The translations under genes were made by a program, and so were the position numbers. This document shows positions 1-10,024 of a stretch of DNA of 45,861 bases, piece by piece. Below the pieces are notes generated by a model that had not been told where the DNA came from, made no database searches, and was given only the letters and a program-made list of their open reading frames with translations. The stretch covers positions 1 to 45,861 of the forward strand of contig NZ_LIPQ01000053.1 in NCBI RefSeq assembly GCF_001418135.1. Direction: 5' to 3'. The stretch's first letter is position 1. Each line of letters starts with the position of its first letter. This DNA comes from Streptomyces aureus (GTDB lineage: Bacteria; Actinomycetota; Actinomycetes; Streptomycetales; Streptomycetaceae).

Positions 1-57
1 CATGGGCGCCCACCGACGCGCCGGCCGCAGCGGCCCGCGCGTCGGTGGGCGCCCATG
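1..57. repeat. Near-perfect palindrome at the window edge
   Basis: Bases 1-28 are the reverse complement of 30-57 with a single mismatch (22 against 36) and a 1-base centre. The right arm encodes the expected STAS sequence and the left arm only mirrors it. This is typical of a fold-back chimera or a contig end closing on itself. Confidence 0.9.
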
Positions 58-227
58 ATGACGCCGAGCCCGGTCGCGTCCCAGGAGTCGAGGCCGGTCA
101 GGTCGAGCACCAGGTCGCCGACGCCGTCGTCGACGGCCGAGTGCAGGACCGTACGGGCGTCCGCCGCGCTCCGGACGTCGAGGCGGCCCCCGACGACCAG
201 CTCGACATGGTCGCCCCTGATGTGCAT
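1..227 (-). CDS. STAS-domain anti-sigma factor antagonist (5' part only)
   Basis: The translation from ATG at 227 reads as the N-terminal two thirds of a STAS domain: an opening beta strand (VELVVGGRLDV), then LVLDLTGLDSWDATGLGVI, which contains the DSxxxG-like loop where the regulatory Ser/Thr of anti-anti-sigma factors sits (here Asp-Ser-Trp-Asp-Ala-Thr). Such proteins bind and neutralise anti-sigma kinases. GGGGAG lies 5 nt before the ATG. The gene runs off the left edge. The last ~9 codons (below base 29) fall in a fold-back palindrome and do not look like the usual STAS continuation, so they may not be genuine. The 126 bases between this gene and the next (228-353) hold its promoter region and a 6-bp hairpin at 318-333. 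Confidence 0.75.
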   Translation of the reverse strand, partial: MHIRGDHVELVVGGRLDVRSAADARTVLHSAVDDGVGDLVLDLTGLDSWDATGLGVIMGAHRRAGRCGRRVGGRP

Positions 228-353
228 ATGCGCTCCCCGAGAGTGCTCCGTCTTCGCAACAACTGACTGCCGCACCGGCAGATACGTTGCGCCTTGTCAG
301 CGAACCGATACCGAAATTCACCCCACAGGGTGAGGCGGGGTAGCGGGTACGGC

Positions 354-1202
354 TCAGTACTTGTAGAAGCCCTGCCCGCTCTTGCGGCCGATGTCACCCG
401 CGTCCACCATCCGGCGCATCGCTTCGGGCACCGCGAACTTCTCGTCCTGGGACTCGGTGTAGATGTTGTTGGCCGCGTTCACCAGGATGTCGATGCCGGT
501 GAGGTCGGCGGTGGCGAGCGGGCCCATGGCGTGGCCGAAGCCGAGCTTGCAGGCGATGTCGATGTCCTCGGCGGTGGCGACGCCCGACTCGTGGAGCTTG
601 GCGGCCTCGACGACGAGGGCCGAGATGAGGCGGGTGGTGACGAAGCCGGCGACGTCGCGGTTGACGACGATGCAGGTCTTGCCGACGGACTCGGCGAACT
701 CGCGGGCGGTGGCGAGGGTCTCGTCGCTGGTCTTGTAGCCGCGGACGAGCTCGACGAGCTGCATCATCGGGACCGGCGAGAAGAAGTGGACGCCGACGAC
801 GGACTCGGGGCGCCCGGTCACCGCGGCGATCTTGGTGATCGGGATCGCGGAGGTGTTGGAGGCGAGGACCGCGCCGTCCTTGACGACCTTGTCGAGCGAG
901 CGGAAGATCTCGTGCTTGACGTCGAGGTTCTCGAAGACGGCCTCGACGACGACGTCCGCGTCGGCGACGGCCTCGATCTCGGTGGTGGCGGTGATGCGGC
1001 CGAGCGCGGCCTCGGCGTCGGCGGCGTCCAGCTTGCCCTTCGCGACGAACCGGTCGTACGACGCCTTGATGCCGTCGGTGCCCCGGGTGAGGGCGGCATC
1101 GGTGACGTCACGCAGGACGACGTCCCAGCCCGCCTGTGCCGAGACCTGTGCGATGCCGGATCCCATGAGTCCGGCCCCGATGACGGCGAGCTTCCTGGCC
1201 AC
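354..1202 (-). CDS. 3-hydroxybutyryl-CoA / 3-hydroxyacyl-CoA dehydrogenase
   Basis: This 282-aa protein has the usual length for a stand-alone bacterial 3-hydroxyacyl-CoA dehydrogenase, which interconverts acetoacetyl-CoA and 3-hydroxybutyryl-CoA with NAD(P). The N-terminal Rossmann fold starts VIGAGLMGSGIA (residues ~7-18). The substrate region has the conserved NTSAIPI and VGVHFFSPVPMM, the latter with the catalytic His. The C-terminal helical domain ends with GRKSGQGFYKY, the family signature ending. The start is GTG at 1202, with AAGGGG about 9 nt upstream. It probably serves fatty-acid or phenylacetate-type degradation, or acetoacetyl-CoA supply. The sequence does not settle which. Confidence 0.93.
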   Translation of the reverse strand: MARKLAVIGAGLMGSGIAQVSAQAGWDVVLRDVTDAALTRGTDGIKASYDRFVAKGKLDAADAEAALGRITATTEIEAVADADVVVEAVFENLDVKHEIFRSLDKVVKDGAVLASNTSAIPITKIAAVTGRPESVVGVHFFSPVPMMQLVELVRGYKTSDETLATAREFAESVGKTCIVVNRDVAGFVTTRLISALVVEAAKLHESGVATAEDIDIACKLGFGHAMGPLATADLTGIDILVNAANNIYTESQDEKFAVPEAMRRMVDAGDIGRKSGQGFYKY

Positions 1203-1271
1203 GATGTTCCACCCCTTAACGCCTGTTCACTTCTGGCTCTCCGGCGGAGATTAGCGGTCGGGAGCCGTCAT

Positions 1272-1316
1272 GTGACCGTGAAGTAACGCGCGTCACGCCC
1301 TGTTTGACGGACGTCA
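1272..1316. promoter_or_regulatory. Inverted GTGAC/GTCAC motifs upstream of the dehydrogenase gene
   Basis: GTGAC (1272-1276) and GTCAC (1292-1296) form an inverted pair, and TGACGGACGTCA (1305-1316) is a short palindrome. They lie 70-115 bases before the dehydrogenase GTG and may be operator or promoter sites. No regulator can be named. The rest of the 1203-1525 gap holds only the tandem repeat near the TetR stop. Confidence 0.3.
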
Positions 1317-1468
1317 CACTCGCAGCACCCCGTTCGGGCACCTCCACGGTCGCGACACACCCCCGGGAGGTATGTGGTCGAGCGCGCTCGTCCGACCGCC
1401 GCCGCACGGCGAGGAGCCGCCGCCCTGCCTCAGTACGGCCTGGGGGCGACCCCCGCACGGCCCACGAC

Positions 1469-1529
1469 GCCGCCGTCACCCCCCGCTCGCGGTGCCGCCG
1501 TCAGCCCCCACTCGCGGTGCCGCCGTCAG
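1469..1529. repeat. 25-bp tandem repeat at the TetR stop codon
   Basis: Two 25-bp copies (1469-1493 and 1494-1518, differing at two positions) are followed by a partial third copy that contains the TetR gene's stop codon (1526-1528). The 3' end of the gene appears to have been duplicated outward, so further in-frame TGA triplets recur downstream. Confidence 0.85.
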
Positions 1530-2173
1530 CCCTCCCGTACCGCGTAGTCCAGCACCTTCTCGCTCAGCAGCTCCTCGATCTCGTCGAGGAGCACGAGCGC
1601 TTCACGGGAGACGGTGGTCGCCCTGCCCCCGGTGGTCATCGCGCGGGTGATGTAGCCGACGACGGTGCTCTCGATCCAGGCGAGCTGCCCGCCGACGAGC
1701 AGCGGCAGCGGGTCCTCCGCGGCGGCGCCGGTCTCCTCGCGGAGGGTGGCGACGACGGCGTCGTGGACCTGCTGCTGGACGTGGAAGAGCCGGGCCTTGA
1801 GGGTGGGGGCGTGCTCGATGACGTTCATGAAGGCGTCGAAGCCGTCCATGAGTCCGTACGCGGGTGACACGGCCCCGATGTCCTGGCGGAGTTCGCGCAG
1901 GACGGCCCGCGCGGCGGACTCCCCCCGGTCGCGGCCGCGGATCGCGCGGGCGAGGCGCTGGGTGACGCCGTCCATCCGGTCGAGGAAGAGGTCCTCCTTG
2001 GCCGGGAAGTAGTTGTACACCGTGTTGACGGAGACGTCCGCCGCCTCGGCGACGTCCGCGACGGTCACATGGACGAAGCCGTGCTCCAGGAAGAGCCCGG
2101 TCGCGATGTCCGAGATCCGCTGCTTCGTCTCGCGCTTCTTGCGTTCCCTGAGTCCCTCGGCCATGCCTCCCAT
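1526..2173 (-). CDS. TetR/AcrR-family transcriptional regulator
   Basis: This 215-aa protein has a TetR helix-turn-helix at about residues 14-60: the helix ISDIATGLFLEHGF, then VTVADVAEAADVSVNTVYNYFPAKEDLF with the family YNYFPxKEDL signature. The C-terminal ligand-binding helices are unassigned. The ATG at 2173 has GGGAG 7 nt upstream. The next ATG (2164) has its only Shine-Dalgarno 1 nt away, so the longer start is preferred. The gene is divergent from a DrrAB-like ABC exporter, and the shared intergenic region has three copies of one 10-bp operator half-site. It is therefore probably the local repressor of that exporter, relieved by a small hydrophobic ligand. Confidence 0.92.
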   Translation of the reverse strand: MGGMAEGLRERKKRETKQRISDIATGLFLEHGFVHVTVADVAEAADVSVNTVYNYFPAKEDLFLDRMDGVTQRLARAIRGRDRGESAARAVLRELRQDIGAVSPAYGLMDGFDAFMNVIEHAPTLKARLFHVQQQVHDAVVATLREETGAAAEDPLPLLVGGQLAWIESTVVGYITRAMTTGGRATTVSREALVLLDEIEELLSEKVLDYAVREG

Positions 2174-2183
2174 CCTAGACTCC

Positions 2184-2248
2184 CTGAAATTTTACCGCCT
2201 CACCAACTTTGCCCACTCTGAAATTTTGGGGACGTTGCAAAATTTCAG
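2184..2248. promoter_or_regulatory. Operator-like repeats between TetR gene and ABC exporter
   Basis: CTGAAATTTTG at 2218-2228 and its exact inverse CAAAATTTCAG at 2238-2248 form an 11-bp inverted repeat with a 9-nt spacer. A third half-site, CTGAAATTTT, lies at 2184-2193, next to the TetR start. These A/T tracts stand out in a very GC-rich genome. The layout fits autorepression plus repression of the exporter. Promoter hexamers could not be placed confidently. Confidence 0.7.
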
Positions 2249-2270
2249 TGACTCTGTTTTCGTAGTCGCC

Positions 2271-3044
<774 letters not shown>

Positions 3045-3079
3045 GACCTCCCGGTCCCCTCACGTCCCCAGGACATCCG

Positions 3080-3829
3080 ATGCTGCTCCACGACACCGCG
3101 CTCCTCTTCGGGCGCTACGCCCGCCAGACCCTGCGCTCCCCGTTCCAGATCTTCTTCGGCGCCCTGATGCCACTGCTCTACCTGCTGCTCTTCGGACCGC
3201 TGCTCACCGGGCTGCCGCTCGGCGGCGAGGGCGACTCCTGGCAGATCCTCGTTCCCGGACTCCTGCTGCAACTGGGGCTCTTCGGCGCCTCGTTCGCCGG
3301 CTTCTCGATCATCATGGAGAAGAACTGGGGCGTATTCGACCGGATGCGGGTCACCCCGGTGAGCCGGCTCGCCCTGCTGCTCGGCCGCGTCCTGCGGGAC
3401 GCCGCCCTCTTCGTCTTCCAGGCGGTCCTGCTCGTCCTGGTCGCCCTCCCGATGGGCCTCAGGGCGCCGCTCGCCGGCATCCTGATCGGCTTCGGCTTCG
3501 TCGCGCTGCTTTCGGTGACCCTGGCCTCCCTCTCGTACGCGCTCGCCCTGAAGCTCCGCACCCCGCAGGAGTTCGGACCCGCGATCAACACCCTCGCGAT
3601 GCCAGCGATGCTGCTGTCGGGCCTGATGCTGCCGATGACCCTCGCCCCCTGCTGGCTGGACGTCCTCTCCCGCCTGATGCCGTTCCGCCATCTGGTGGAC
3701 GCGGTCCGGGAGGCGTACATCGGGCACTACACGACACCGACGCTGCTGTACGGGGTGCTCGTCGCCCTCGGCGTCGCGGCGCTCGCCGTGACGGTCGGCA
3801 CACGGACGTTCCAGAAGGCCATCGCCTAA
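3080..3829 (+). CDS. ABC-2 type permease (DrrB-like)
   Basis: This 249-aa integral membrane protein starts at ATG 3080, with AGGA 6 nt before it. It has about six hydrophobic segments: FFGALMPLLYLLLFGPLL (~residues 22-40), then ILVPGLLLQLGLFGASFAGF, LVLVALPMGL, ILIGFGFVALLSVTLASL, AMPAMLLSGLMLPMT, and a last one near the C-terminus (LLYGVLVALGVAALAV). The LSGLMLPM stretch and the preceding PAINT(L) region match the ABC-2 transporter core. Together with the ATPase it forms a two-gene exporter. The substrate cannot be read from the sequence. Confidence 0.9.
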   Translation: MLLHDTALLFGRYARQTLRSPFQIFFGALMPLLYLLLFGPLLTGLPLGGEGDSWQILVPGLLLQLGLFGASFAGFSIIMEKNWGVFDRMRVTPVSRLALLLGRVLRDAALFVFQAVLLVLVALPMGLRAPLAGILIGFGFVALLSVTLASLSYALALKLRTPQEFGPAINTLAMPAMLLSGLMLPMTLAPCWLDVLSRLMPFRHLVDAVREAYIGHYTTPTLLYGVLVALGVAALAVTVGTRTFQKAIA

Positions 3830-3842
3830 CTAGGCTGGCCCC

Positions 3843-4415
3843 ATGGTCAATCTGACGCGCATCTACACCCGTACCGGCGACCAGGGCACCACGGCGCTCG
3901 GCGACATGAGCAGGACCGCGAAGACGGATCTGCGGGTCTCGGCCTACGCCGACGCCAACGAGGCCAACGCCGCCATCGGCACGGCGATCGCCCTCGGGCA
4001 GCTCGACGCGGAGGTCGTCAAGGTCCTCGTCCGGGTGCAGAACGACCTGTTCGACGTGGGCGCGGACCTCTGCACACCGGTCGTCGAGGACCCGAAGTAC
4101 CCGCCGCTGCGGGTCGAGCAGTCGTACGTCGACAAGCTGGAGGCCGACTGCGACCTCTTCCTGGAACAGCTCGACAAGCTGCGCTCCTTCATCCTGCCGG
4201 GCGGCACGCCCGGGGCAGCGCTGCTGCACCAGGCGTGCACGGTGGTCCGGCGGGCGGAGCGCTCGACCTGGGCGGCCCTGGAGGTGCACGGCGAGACGAT
4301 GAACGCCCTGACCGCCACGTACCTCAACCGCCTCTCAGACCTGCTCTTCATCCTTGCCCGGACGGCGAACAAGGAGGTCGGGGACGTGCTCTGGGTCCCG
4401 GGCGGGGACCGCTGA
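3843..4415 (+). CDS. PduO-type ATP:cob(I)alamin adenosyltransferase
   Basis: This 190-aa enzyme transfers the 5'-deoxyadenosyl group of ATP to cob(I)alamin to make coenzyme B12. The N-terminus has the family ATP-binding motif TRTGDQGTTALG (residues ~7-18). Conserved features follow: SAYADANEANAAIG, QNDLFDVGADL, FILPGGTPGAALLH and VVRRAERSTW, with the Arg-rich ATP/cobalamin contact. The length is typical. The start is ATG 3843, 13 bp after the permease stop. The last 81 bp overlap the convergent membrane-protein gene. It would support B12-dependent enzymes such as methylmalonyl-CoA mutase. Confidence 0.93.
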   Translation: MVNLTRIYTRTGDQGTTALGDMSRTAKTDLRVSAYADANEANAAIGTAIALGQLDAEVVKVLVRVQNDLFDVGADLCTPVVEDPKYPPLRVEQSYVDKLEADCDLFLEQLDKLRSFILPGGTPGAALLHQACTVVRRAERSTWAALEVHGETMNALTATYLNRLSDLLFILARTANKEVGDVLWVPGGDR

Positions 4416-4958
4416 GGCCTCTCCCTCCGGGGCCTTCTTCGGCCAGATCGCGTAGGTGAGCACGATCAGACCGTGGATGCCGACCAGCCGCCAGACGCCC
4501 CCGATCGAGGCCTCCAGCTTCGAGGTGTCGCCGTCGTCACCGATGTACCAGATCGCGGCGAGCAGGAGGGCGGCGGCGACGGAGGCGGCCACCACCGAGC
4601 CGAGCCAGATCCGTCCCTCGTGGTGGGCGCGCGCCATGCCGTAGCGCGGCGCCTTCACGGGCGGCGGGCCGCCGCCGAAGCGGTGGGCGGCGTGTCCGTC
4701 GAGCCACTTCACGGTGCGGTGCCCGTGGCCCACGGTGTAGCCGATGTAGATGGCGGCGAGGCCGTGCCGCCAGGCCGGTTCCGCGCCGTTCTTGAGGTCC
4801 ATCGCGGTGGCGACGAGCAGCAGCACCTCCAGGAGCGGCTCGCACAGCAGCAGTGCCATGCCCAGTCCGGGCATCCGCAGCAGGTAGCGGGCGCCGAGCC
4901 CGGCGGCCAGCAGGACCCAGAAGCCGACCTCGCAGACGACGATCAGCGTGACGATCAC
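4335..4958 (-). CDS. Conserved integral membrane protein of unknown function
   Basis: This 207-aa protein has hydrophobic segments at about residues 2-24 (IVTLIVVCEVGFWVLLAAGL), 30-50 (GMALLLCEPLLEVLLLVATA), 120-138 (VVAASVAAALLLAAIWYI) and 155-168 (GIHGLIVLTYAIWP). A central hydrophilic loop is rich in His and Arg (GYTVGHGHRTVKWLDGHAAHRF). I do not recognise a named family beyond membrane proteins that recur near this locus in Streptomyces. The C-terminal 27 codons overlap the 3' end of the adenosyltransferase gene on the other strand. Either the overlap is real or this tail is a read-through extension. Confidence 0.7.
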   Translation of the reverse strand: MIVTLIVVCEVGFWVLLAAGLGARYLLRMPGLGMALLLCEPLLEVLLLVATAMDLKNGAEPAWRHGLAAIYIGYTVGHGHRTVKWLDGHAAHRFGGGPPPVKAPRYGMARAHHEGRIWLGSVVAASVAAALLLAAIWYIGDDGDTSKLEASIGGVWRLVGIHGLIVLTYAIWPKKAPEGEASAVPARDPEHVPDLLVRRPGKDEEQV

Positions 4959-5110
4959 GACGGTTCCCCTTTCGGTACCCCCTCAGCGTCCCCCGGCGGA
5001 CCGCCCGGATCGTCGTCGCCGATGACGAACTGCGCCTACATCCTTCGACGGAGGGGCGGATCGGCCCGGACGGCGAGGTCCGGCGTCCGCCGACCGTGTT
5101 GGATGGGAAC

Positions 5111-6307
5111 GTGACACTCCCCCGACCGCACCGCGTCGACCTGCTCATGGCCGCCGGCGGCCTCGCTGTCGGTCTGCTGATGTGGTCCTTCGGACTGCAC
5201 ACCCAGACCGACCGGCTGATCACCGCGCGCTGGGCGACCCTGGTCCCGCTCTTCGTCATGGCCGCGATGGAGGCCGTGCGGCGGACGATGCCGCAGACCG
5301 CCCTGGCCGTCGGCACGGTCGCCCTCGTCGCGGACCAGTTCACCTACGGCACGCTCGTGACCGCGCTGATGTACACGGACCTGGTCTACGCGGCCGTGGT
5401 CTACGGGACGGCTGCCGCCGCCCGGCGCATCCCGTACACGACCGGCCTGGTCACGATCGGCGTGACGATCGGCTTCCTCGTCTGGTGGCAGAACGCGATC
5501 GCCCTGGTGGTCGGCCTGCTCACCGGCATGGTGTCGTTCCTGCCCGCGCTGACCGGAGCCGTCGTGCGCAACCACCGCCAGGCCGCCGACGCCGCCCTCC
5601 TCCGCGCGGAGCAGACCGCGCTGCTCGCCGAGATCGACCGCACCCAGGCCGTCGTGGCCGAGCGGGCCCGGATGGCGCGCGAGCTGCACGACATGGTCGC
5701 GAACCACCTCTCGGCGATCGCGATCCACTCCACCGCGGCGCTCTCGATCGACGAGCCGGCCACCACCCGGCAGGCGCTGACCGTGATCCGGGAGAACAGC
5801 GTGGCGGGCCTCGCGGAGATGCGGCGGCTCATCGGCCTCCTCCGGGACAGCAGCGGTGACACCGAGCCCGCCGCCGCGCCCACGCTCGCCGGACTGGACG
5901 CCCTGGTCGAACAGGCGCGGGACAACGCCGGGCCGAGCGGTCTCGACCTCGTCCTGGAGGACGGCCGGGAGTCGACGGCGGGCCTCCCTGCCCCGGTGGA
6001 GCTGGCCGCGTACCGGATCGTGCAGGAGTCCCTGACGAACGCGCTCAAGCACGCGGCTCCGGGCGAGGTCAGGGTGGTGCTCACCGGCGGACAGGCGGCC
6101 CTCACCGTCGAGGTGACCAGCCCGCGCGGGGATCGCCCCGGCCCGACCGCACCGGGTTCGGGCGCCGGTCTGGTGGGGATGCGGGAGCGGGTGGACCTCC
6201 TCGGCGGCGCGTTCGAGGCGGGCCCGGTGACGGACCGCGACGGGCGGAAGCGGTGGCAGGTCAGGGCGGAACTGCCCATGGACGTGAAAGACGAGGAGCG
6301 GGCATGA
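5111..6307 (+). CDS. Two-component sensor histidine kinase (NarL-partner, HisKA_3)
   Basis: The protein is 398 aa from GTG 5111. The N-terminal half (residues ~10-150) is a membrane sensor with about four to five hydrophobic segments (e.g. LLMAAGGLAVGLLMWSF, LVTIGVTIGFLVWW, ALVVGLLTGMVSFLPAL). A helical linker leads to the HisKA_3 phosphoacceptor ARMARELHDMVANHLSAIA, with His ~193. The HATPase domain shows AAYRIVQESLTNALKHA (N-box) and GAGLVGMRERVDLLGG (G-box). GTG 5096 is also in frame, but the GGATGGG before 5111 makes the latter likelier. It overlaps the regulator gene by 4 bp (ATGA). It belongs to the DesK-like group; the signal is unknown. Confidence 0.92.
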   Translation: MTLPRPHRVDLLMAAGGLAVGLLMWSFGLHTQTDRLITARWATLVPLFVMAAMEAVRRTMPQTALAVGTVALVADQFTYGTLVTALMYTDLVYAAVVYGTAAAARRIPYTTGLVTIGVTIGFLVWWQNAIALVVGLLTGMVSFLPALTGAVVRNHRQAADAALLRAEQTALLAEIDRTQAVVAERARMARELHDMVANHLSAIAIHSTAALSIDEPATTRQALTVIRENSVAGLAEMRRLIGLLRDSSGDTEPAAAPTLAGLDALVEQARDNAGPSGLDLVLEDGRESTAGLPAPVELAAYRIVQESLTNALKHAAPGEVRVVLTGGQAALTVEVTSPRGDRPGPTAPGSGAGLVGMRERVDLLGGAFEAGPVTDRDGRKRWQVRAELPMDVKDEERA

Positions 6308-6957
6308 CAGTGCGGGTGGTGGTCGCCGAGGACCAGTCCGCGGTACGGGCGGGGCTTGTGCTCATCCTGGGCAGCGCACCGGACATCGAGGTCGTCGGCG
6401 AGGCGGCGGACGGCGAGCGGGCGGTGGAGCTCGCCCGCGAGCTGCGCCCCGATCTGGTCCTGATGGATGTGCAGATGCCCCGGATGGACGGGGTGACGGC
6501 GACCGGGATCGTCGTGTCGGAGGGGCTCGCCGACGTGCTGGTCCTGACGACCTTCGATCTCGACGCGTATGTCTTCGGGGCGCTGCGGGCGGGGGCGTCG
6601 GGCTTCCTGCTGAAGAACGCGGAGGCGCGGGAGCTGATCGAGGCGGTCCGGACGGTGGCGCGCGGCGAGGGGCTGATCGCCCCCGCGGTGACCCGGCGGC
6701 TGATCGCGGAGTTCGCGGCGACGGGCGCTCCGGTGCGGCAGACGGCGAAGACGGACCCCTCCGTGCTCGATGTCCTGACGCCCCGGGAGCGGCAGGTCCT
6801 GTCGACGCTCGGTCAGGGCCTGTCGAACGCGGAGATCGCGGTACGGCTCGACATGGCGGAGGCGACGGTGAAGACCCATGTCAGCAAGGTGCTCGGGAAG
6901 CTGGCCCTACGGAGCAGGGTCCAAGCGGCCGTCCTGGCACAGGAGTTGGGGGTCTGA
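6304..6957 (+). CDS. NarL/FixJ-family response regulator
   Basis: This 217-aa protein has a receiver domain (residues ~1-120) with the acidic pair at VVVAEDQ, the phosphoacceptor Asp55 in LVLMDVQMPRMDG, the Thr of LVLTTFD and the Lys of FLLKNAE. A LuxR-type HTH follows at ~150-215 (LTPRERQVLSTLGQGLSNAEIA, then EATVKTHVSKVLGKL). ATG 6304 overlaps the kinase stop in ATGA and has GAGGAG 5 nt upstream, so expression is translationally coupled. It is the cognate regulator of the preceding kinase. The targets are unknown. The chitinase downstream has its own promoter and need not be a target. Confidence 0.95.
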   Translation: MTVRVVVAEDQSAVRAGLVLILGSAPDIEVVGEAADGERAVELARELRPDLVLMDVQMPRMDGVTATGIVVSEGLADVLVLTTFDLDAYVFGALRAGASGFLLKNAEARELIEAVRTVARGEGLIAPAVTRRLIAEFAATGAPVRQTAKTDPSVLDVLTPRERQVLSTLGQGLSNAEIAVRLDMAEATVKTHVSKVLGKLALRSRVQAAVLAQELGV

Positions 6958-6972
6958 CCGGACATCGGTGAC

Positions 6973-7016
6973 GTTGGTCTGGACCTCTTGACGATTGGTC
7001 CAGACCTTCCTACGCT
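6973..7016 (+). promoter_or_regulatory. Chitinase promoter with two DasR-type (dre) operators
   Basis: TTGACG (6988-6993) and TACGCT (7011-7016) are separated by exactly 17 bp, a textbook vegetative promoter. Two near-palindromic copies of TGGTCTGGACCT / TGGTCCAGACCT (cores 6975-6986 and 6996-7007) are spaced 21 bp apart, two helical turns. One abuts the -35 box and the other fills the spacer. They match the known 12-bp direct repeats of Streptomyces chitinase promoters and the DasR dre consensus (ACTGGTCTAGACCAxT). Expected control is GlcNAc/chitin induction with DasR involvement. Confidence 0.88.
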
Positions 7017-7081
7017 CTCGGGGCGCGCGCATCTTCACGGACCACCCCCACCCATGTCCGTCCGCAACTTGAGGAGCACCG

Positions 7082-8929
<1,848 letters not shown>

Positions 8930-8948
8930 CCCCCCACGGGGATACGAC

Positions 8949-8985
8949 GAAGCGGGGGCCGGCGCAGCACGCCGACCCCCGCTTC
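8949..8985. terminator. Bidirectional terminator between chitinase and DUF2550 genes
   Basis: GAAGCGGGGG-C-CGGC (8949-8963) pairs with GCCG-A-CCCCCGCTTC (8971-8985) around a 7-nt loop, with one C/A mismatch. It lies 20 bp after the chitinase stop and just past the end of the convergent gene, so it can serve both. Confidence 0.85.
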
Positions 8986-8993
8986 TTCACGCA

Positions 8994-9440
8994 TCAGGCA
9001 ACATTCACCCGTTGCCCGGGAGGCGCCGCCTCCAGCCAGGCCATGAAACCCGTCCGGGCGTCCTCGCTCATCGCGAGCTCCAGGCGGACGCCCTCGTACA
9101 TACAGGGCTGGATCACCATCTCGGAGAGCAGCGCGAGCTCCTCCTCGCCCTCCGGCATCCGGCGCTCCAGGGCCACGATGGACGAACGCTCCAGGGTCCG
9201 GCGCGGGCGGGGCGCGTACGAGAAGACGCGGAACCAGGCGATCTCGTCACCGCTGTAGCGGGCGACGCCGTACACCCAGCCCTTGCCGCTCGGATCCGGC
9301 TCGTCCGGGACGTTCCAGCGCAGCGAGCAGTCGAACGTGCCGCCGGCACGCTGGATCAGCCTCCGGCGCAAGCCGAAGACGAAGAGCCCGATCACCACCA
9401 GTGCGACGACCAGGCCGCACACGAGCAGAGCGAGGAACAT
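8994..9440 (-). CDS. DUF2550 domain-containing membrane-anchored protein
   Basis: This ~148-aa protein has one N-terminal transmembrane helix (FLALLVCGLVVALVVIGLFV) followed by a positive patch (GLRRRLIQR) and a cytosolic DUF2550 domain (GTFDCSLRWNVP, GVARYSGDEIAWFRVFSYAPRPRR, GVRLELAMSEDARTGFMAWL). The family is found next to atpC in actinobacteria, and its function is unknown. ATG 9440 has GGAGG 9 nt upstream. The alternative GTG at 9446 is only 3 nt from it, so 9440 is preferred. The strong hairpin at 9514-9562 separates it from atpC, so it is probably not simply the last gene of the atp operon. Confidence 0.9.
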   Translation of the reverse strand: MFLALLVCGLVVALVVIGLFVFGLRRRLIQRAGGTFDCSLRWNVPDEPDPSGKGWVYGVARYSGDEIAWFRVFSYAPRPRRTLERSSIVALERRMPEGEEELALLSEMVIQPCMYEGVRLELAMSEDARTGFMAWLEAAPPGQRVNVA

Positions 9441-9513
9441 CTTCACCGACCTCCTCGCTGCGTCCCGTAGCCGGCACCGCCGGCAGAACCGAATACAACC
9501 TGCATCTGCATCG

Positions 9514-9562
9514 CCTCAGCCGCGGCACGGTCTGGAAAATTCCAGCCGTGCCGCGGCTGAGG
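9514..9562 (-). terminator. Strong hairpin after atpC (atp operon terminator)
   Basis: A perfect 17-bp inverted repeat (arms 9514-9530 and 9546-9562) encloses a smaller perfect stem, CTGGAA/TTCCAG (9532-9537 and 9540-9545). It begins 21 bases after the atpC stop and has no U tract, as is common for Streptomyces terminators. Confidence 0.88.
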
Positions 9563-9582
9563 GCACTACTCTGCGCGGACCG

Positions 9583-9957
9583 TCAGCGGACCGCTACCGC
9601 GCGCAGCCGGACATCGGCGCGCCGCTCGGCGGCCGCGTCGGAATCCGACTTCGCACGCTCCAGCGCGCGCTCGGCGCGCTGGGCGTCGATCTCGTCCGCC
9701 AGCTCGCAGATCTCCGCGAGCAGAGACAGCTTGTCGTCGGCGAACGAGATGAATCCACCGTGGACGGCGGCGACGACAGTCGCGCCCTCACTGGTACGGA
9801 TGGTCACCGGGCCCGACTCCAGCACACCGAGCAGCGGCTGGTGGCCGGGCATGACGCCGATGTCGCCGGAGGTGGTACGCGCGATGACCAGGGTGGCCTC
9901 GCCGGACCAGACACTCCGGTCCGCGGCGACCAGCTCGACGTGCAGCTCAGCAGCCAA
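9583..9957 (-). CDS. atpC: ATP synthase epsilon subunit
   Basis: This 124-aa central-stalk subunit is the intrinsic regulator of F1. The N-terminal beta-sandwich shows HVELVAADRSVWSGEATLV and DIGVMPGHQPLLGVLESGPV, with the family GxMPGHxPL motif. A C-terminal helical hairpin follows (LLAEICELADEIDAQRAERALERAKSD, cited here only as two helices). The start is TTG 9957 with GAGGAG 8 nt upstream. It is the last gene of the operon, 113 bp after atpD, and that gap holds a 13-bp-stem hairpin. Confidence 0.96.
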   Translation of the reverse strand: MAAELHVELVAADRSVWSGEATLVIARTTSGDIGVMPGHQPLLGVLESGPVTIRTSEGATVVAAVHGGFISFADDKLSLLAEICELADEIDAQRAERALERAKSDSDAAAERRADVRLRAVAVR

Positions 9958-10024
9958 GGGTGGCTCCTCGGGTCACCACCCGGCGGTCGTGCCGGGTGTT
10001 GGGGTCAATTCTAGTGGGCGTGGT

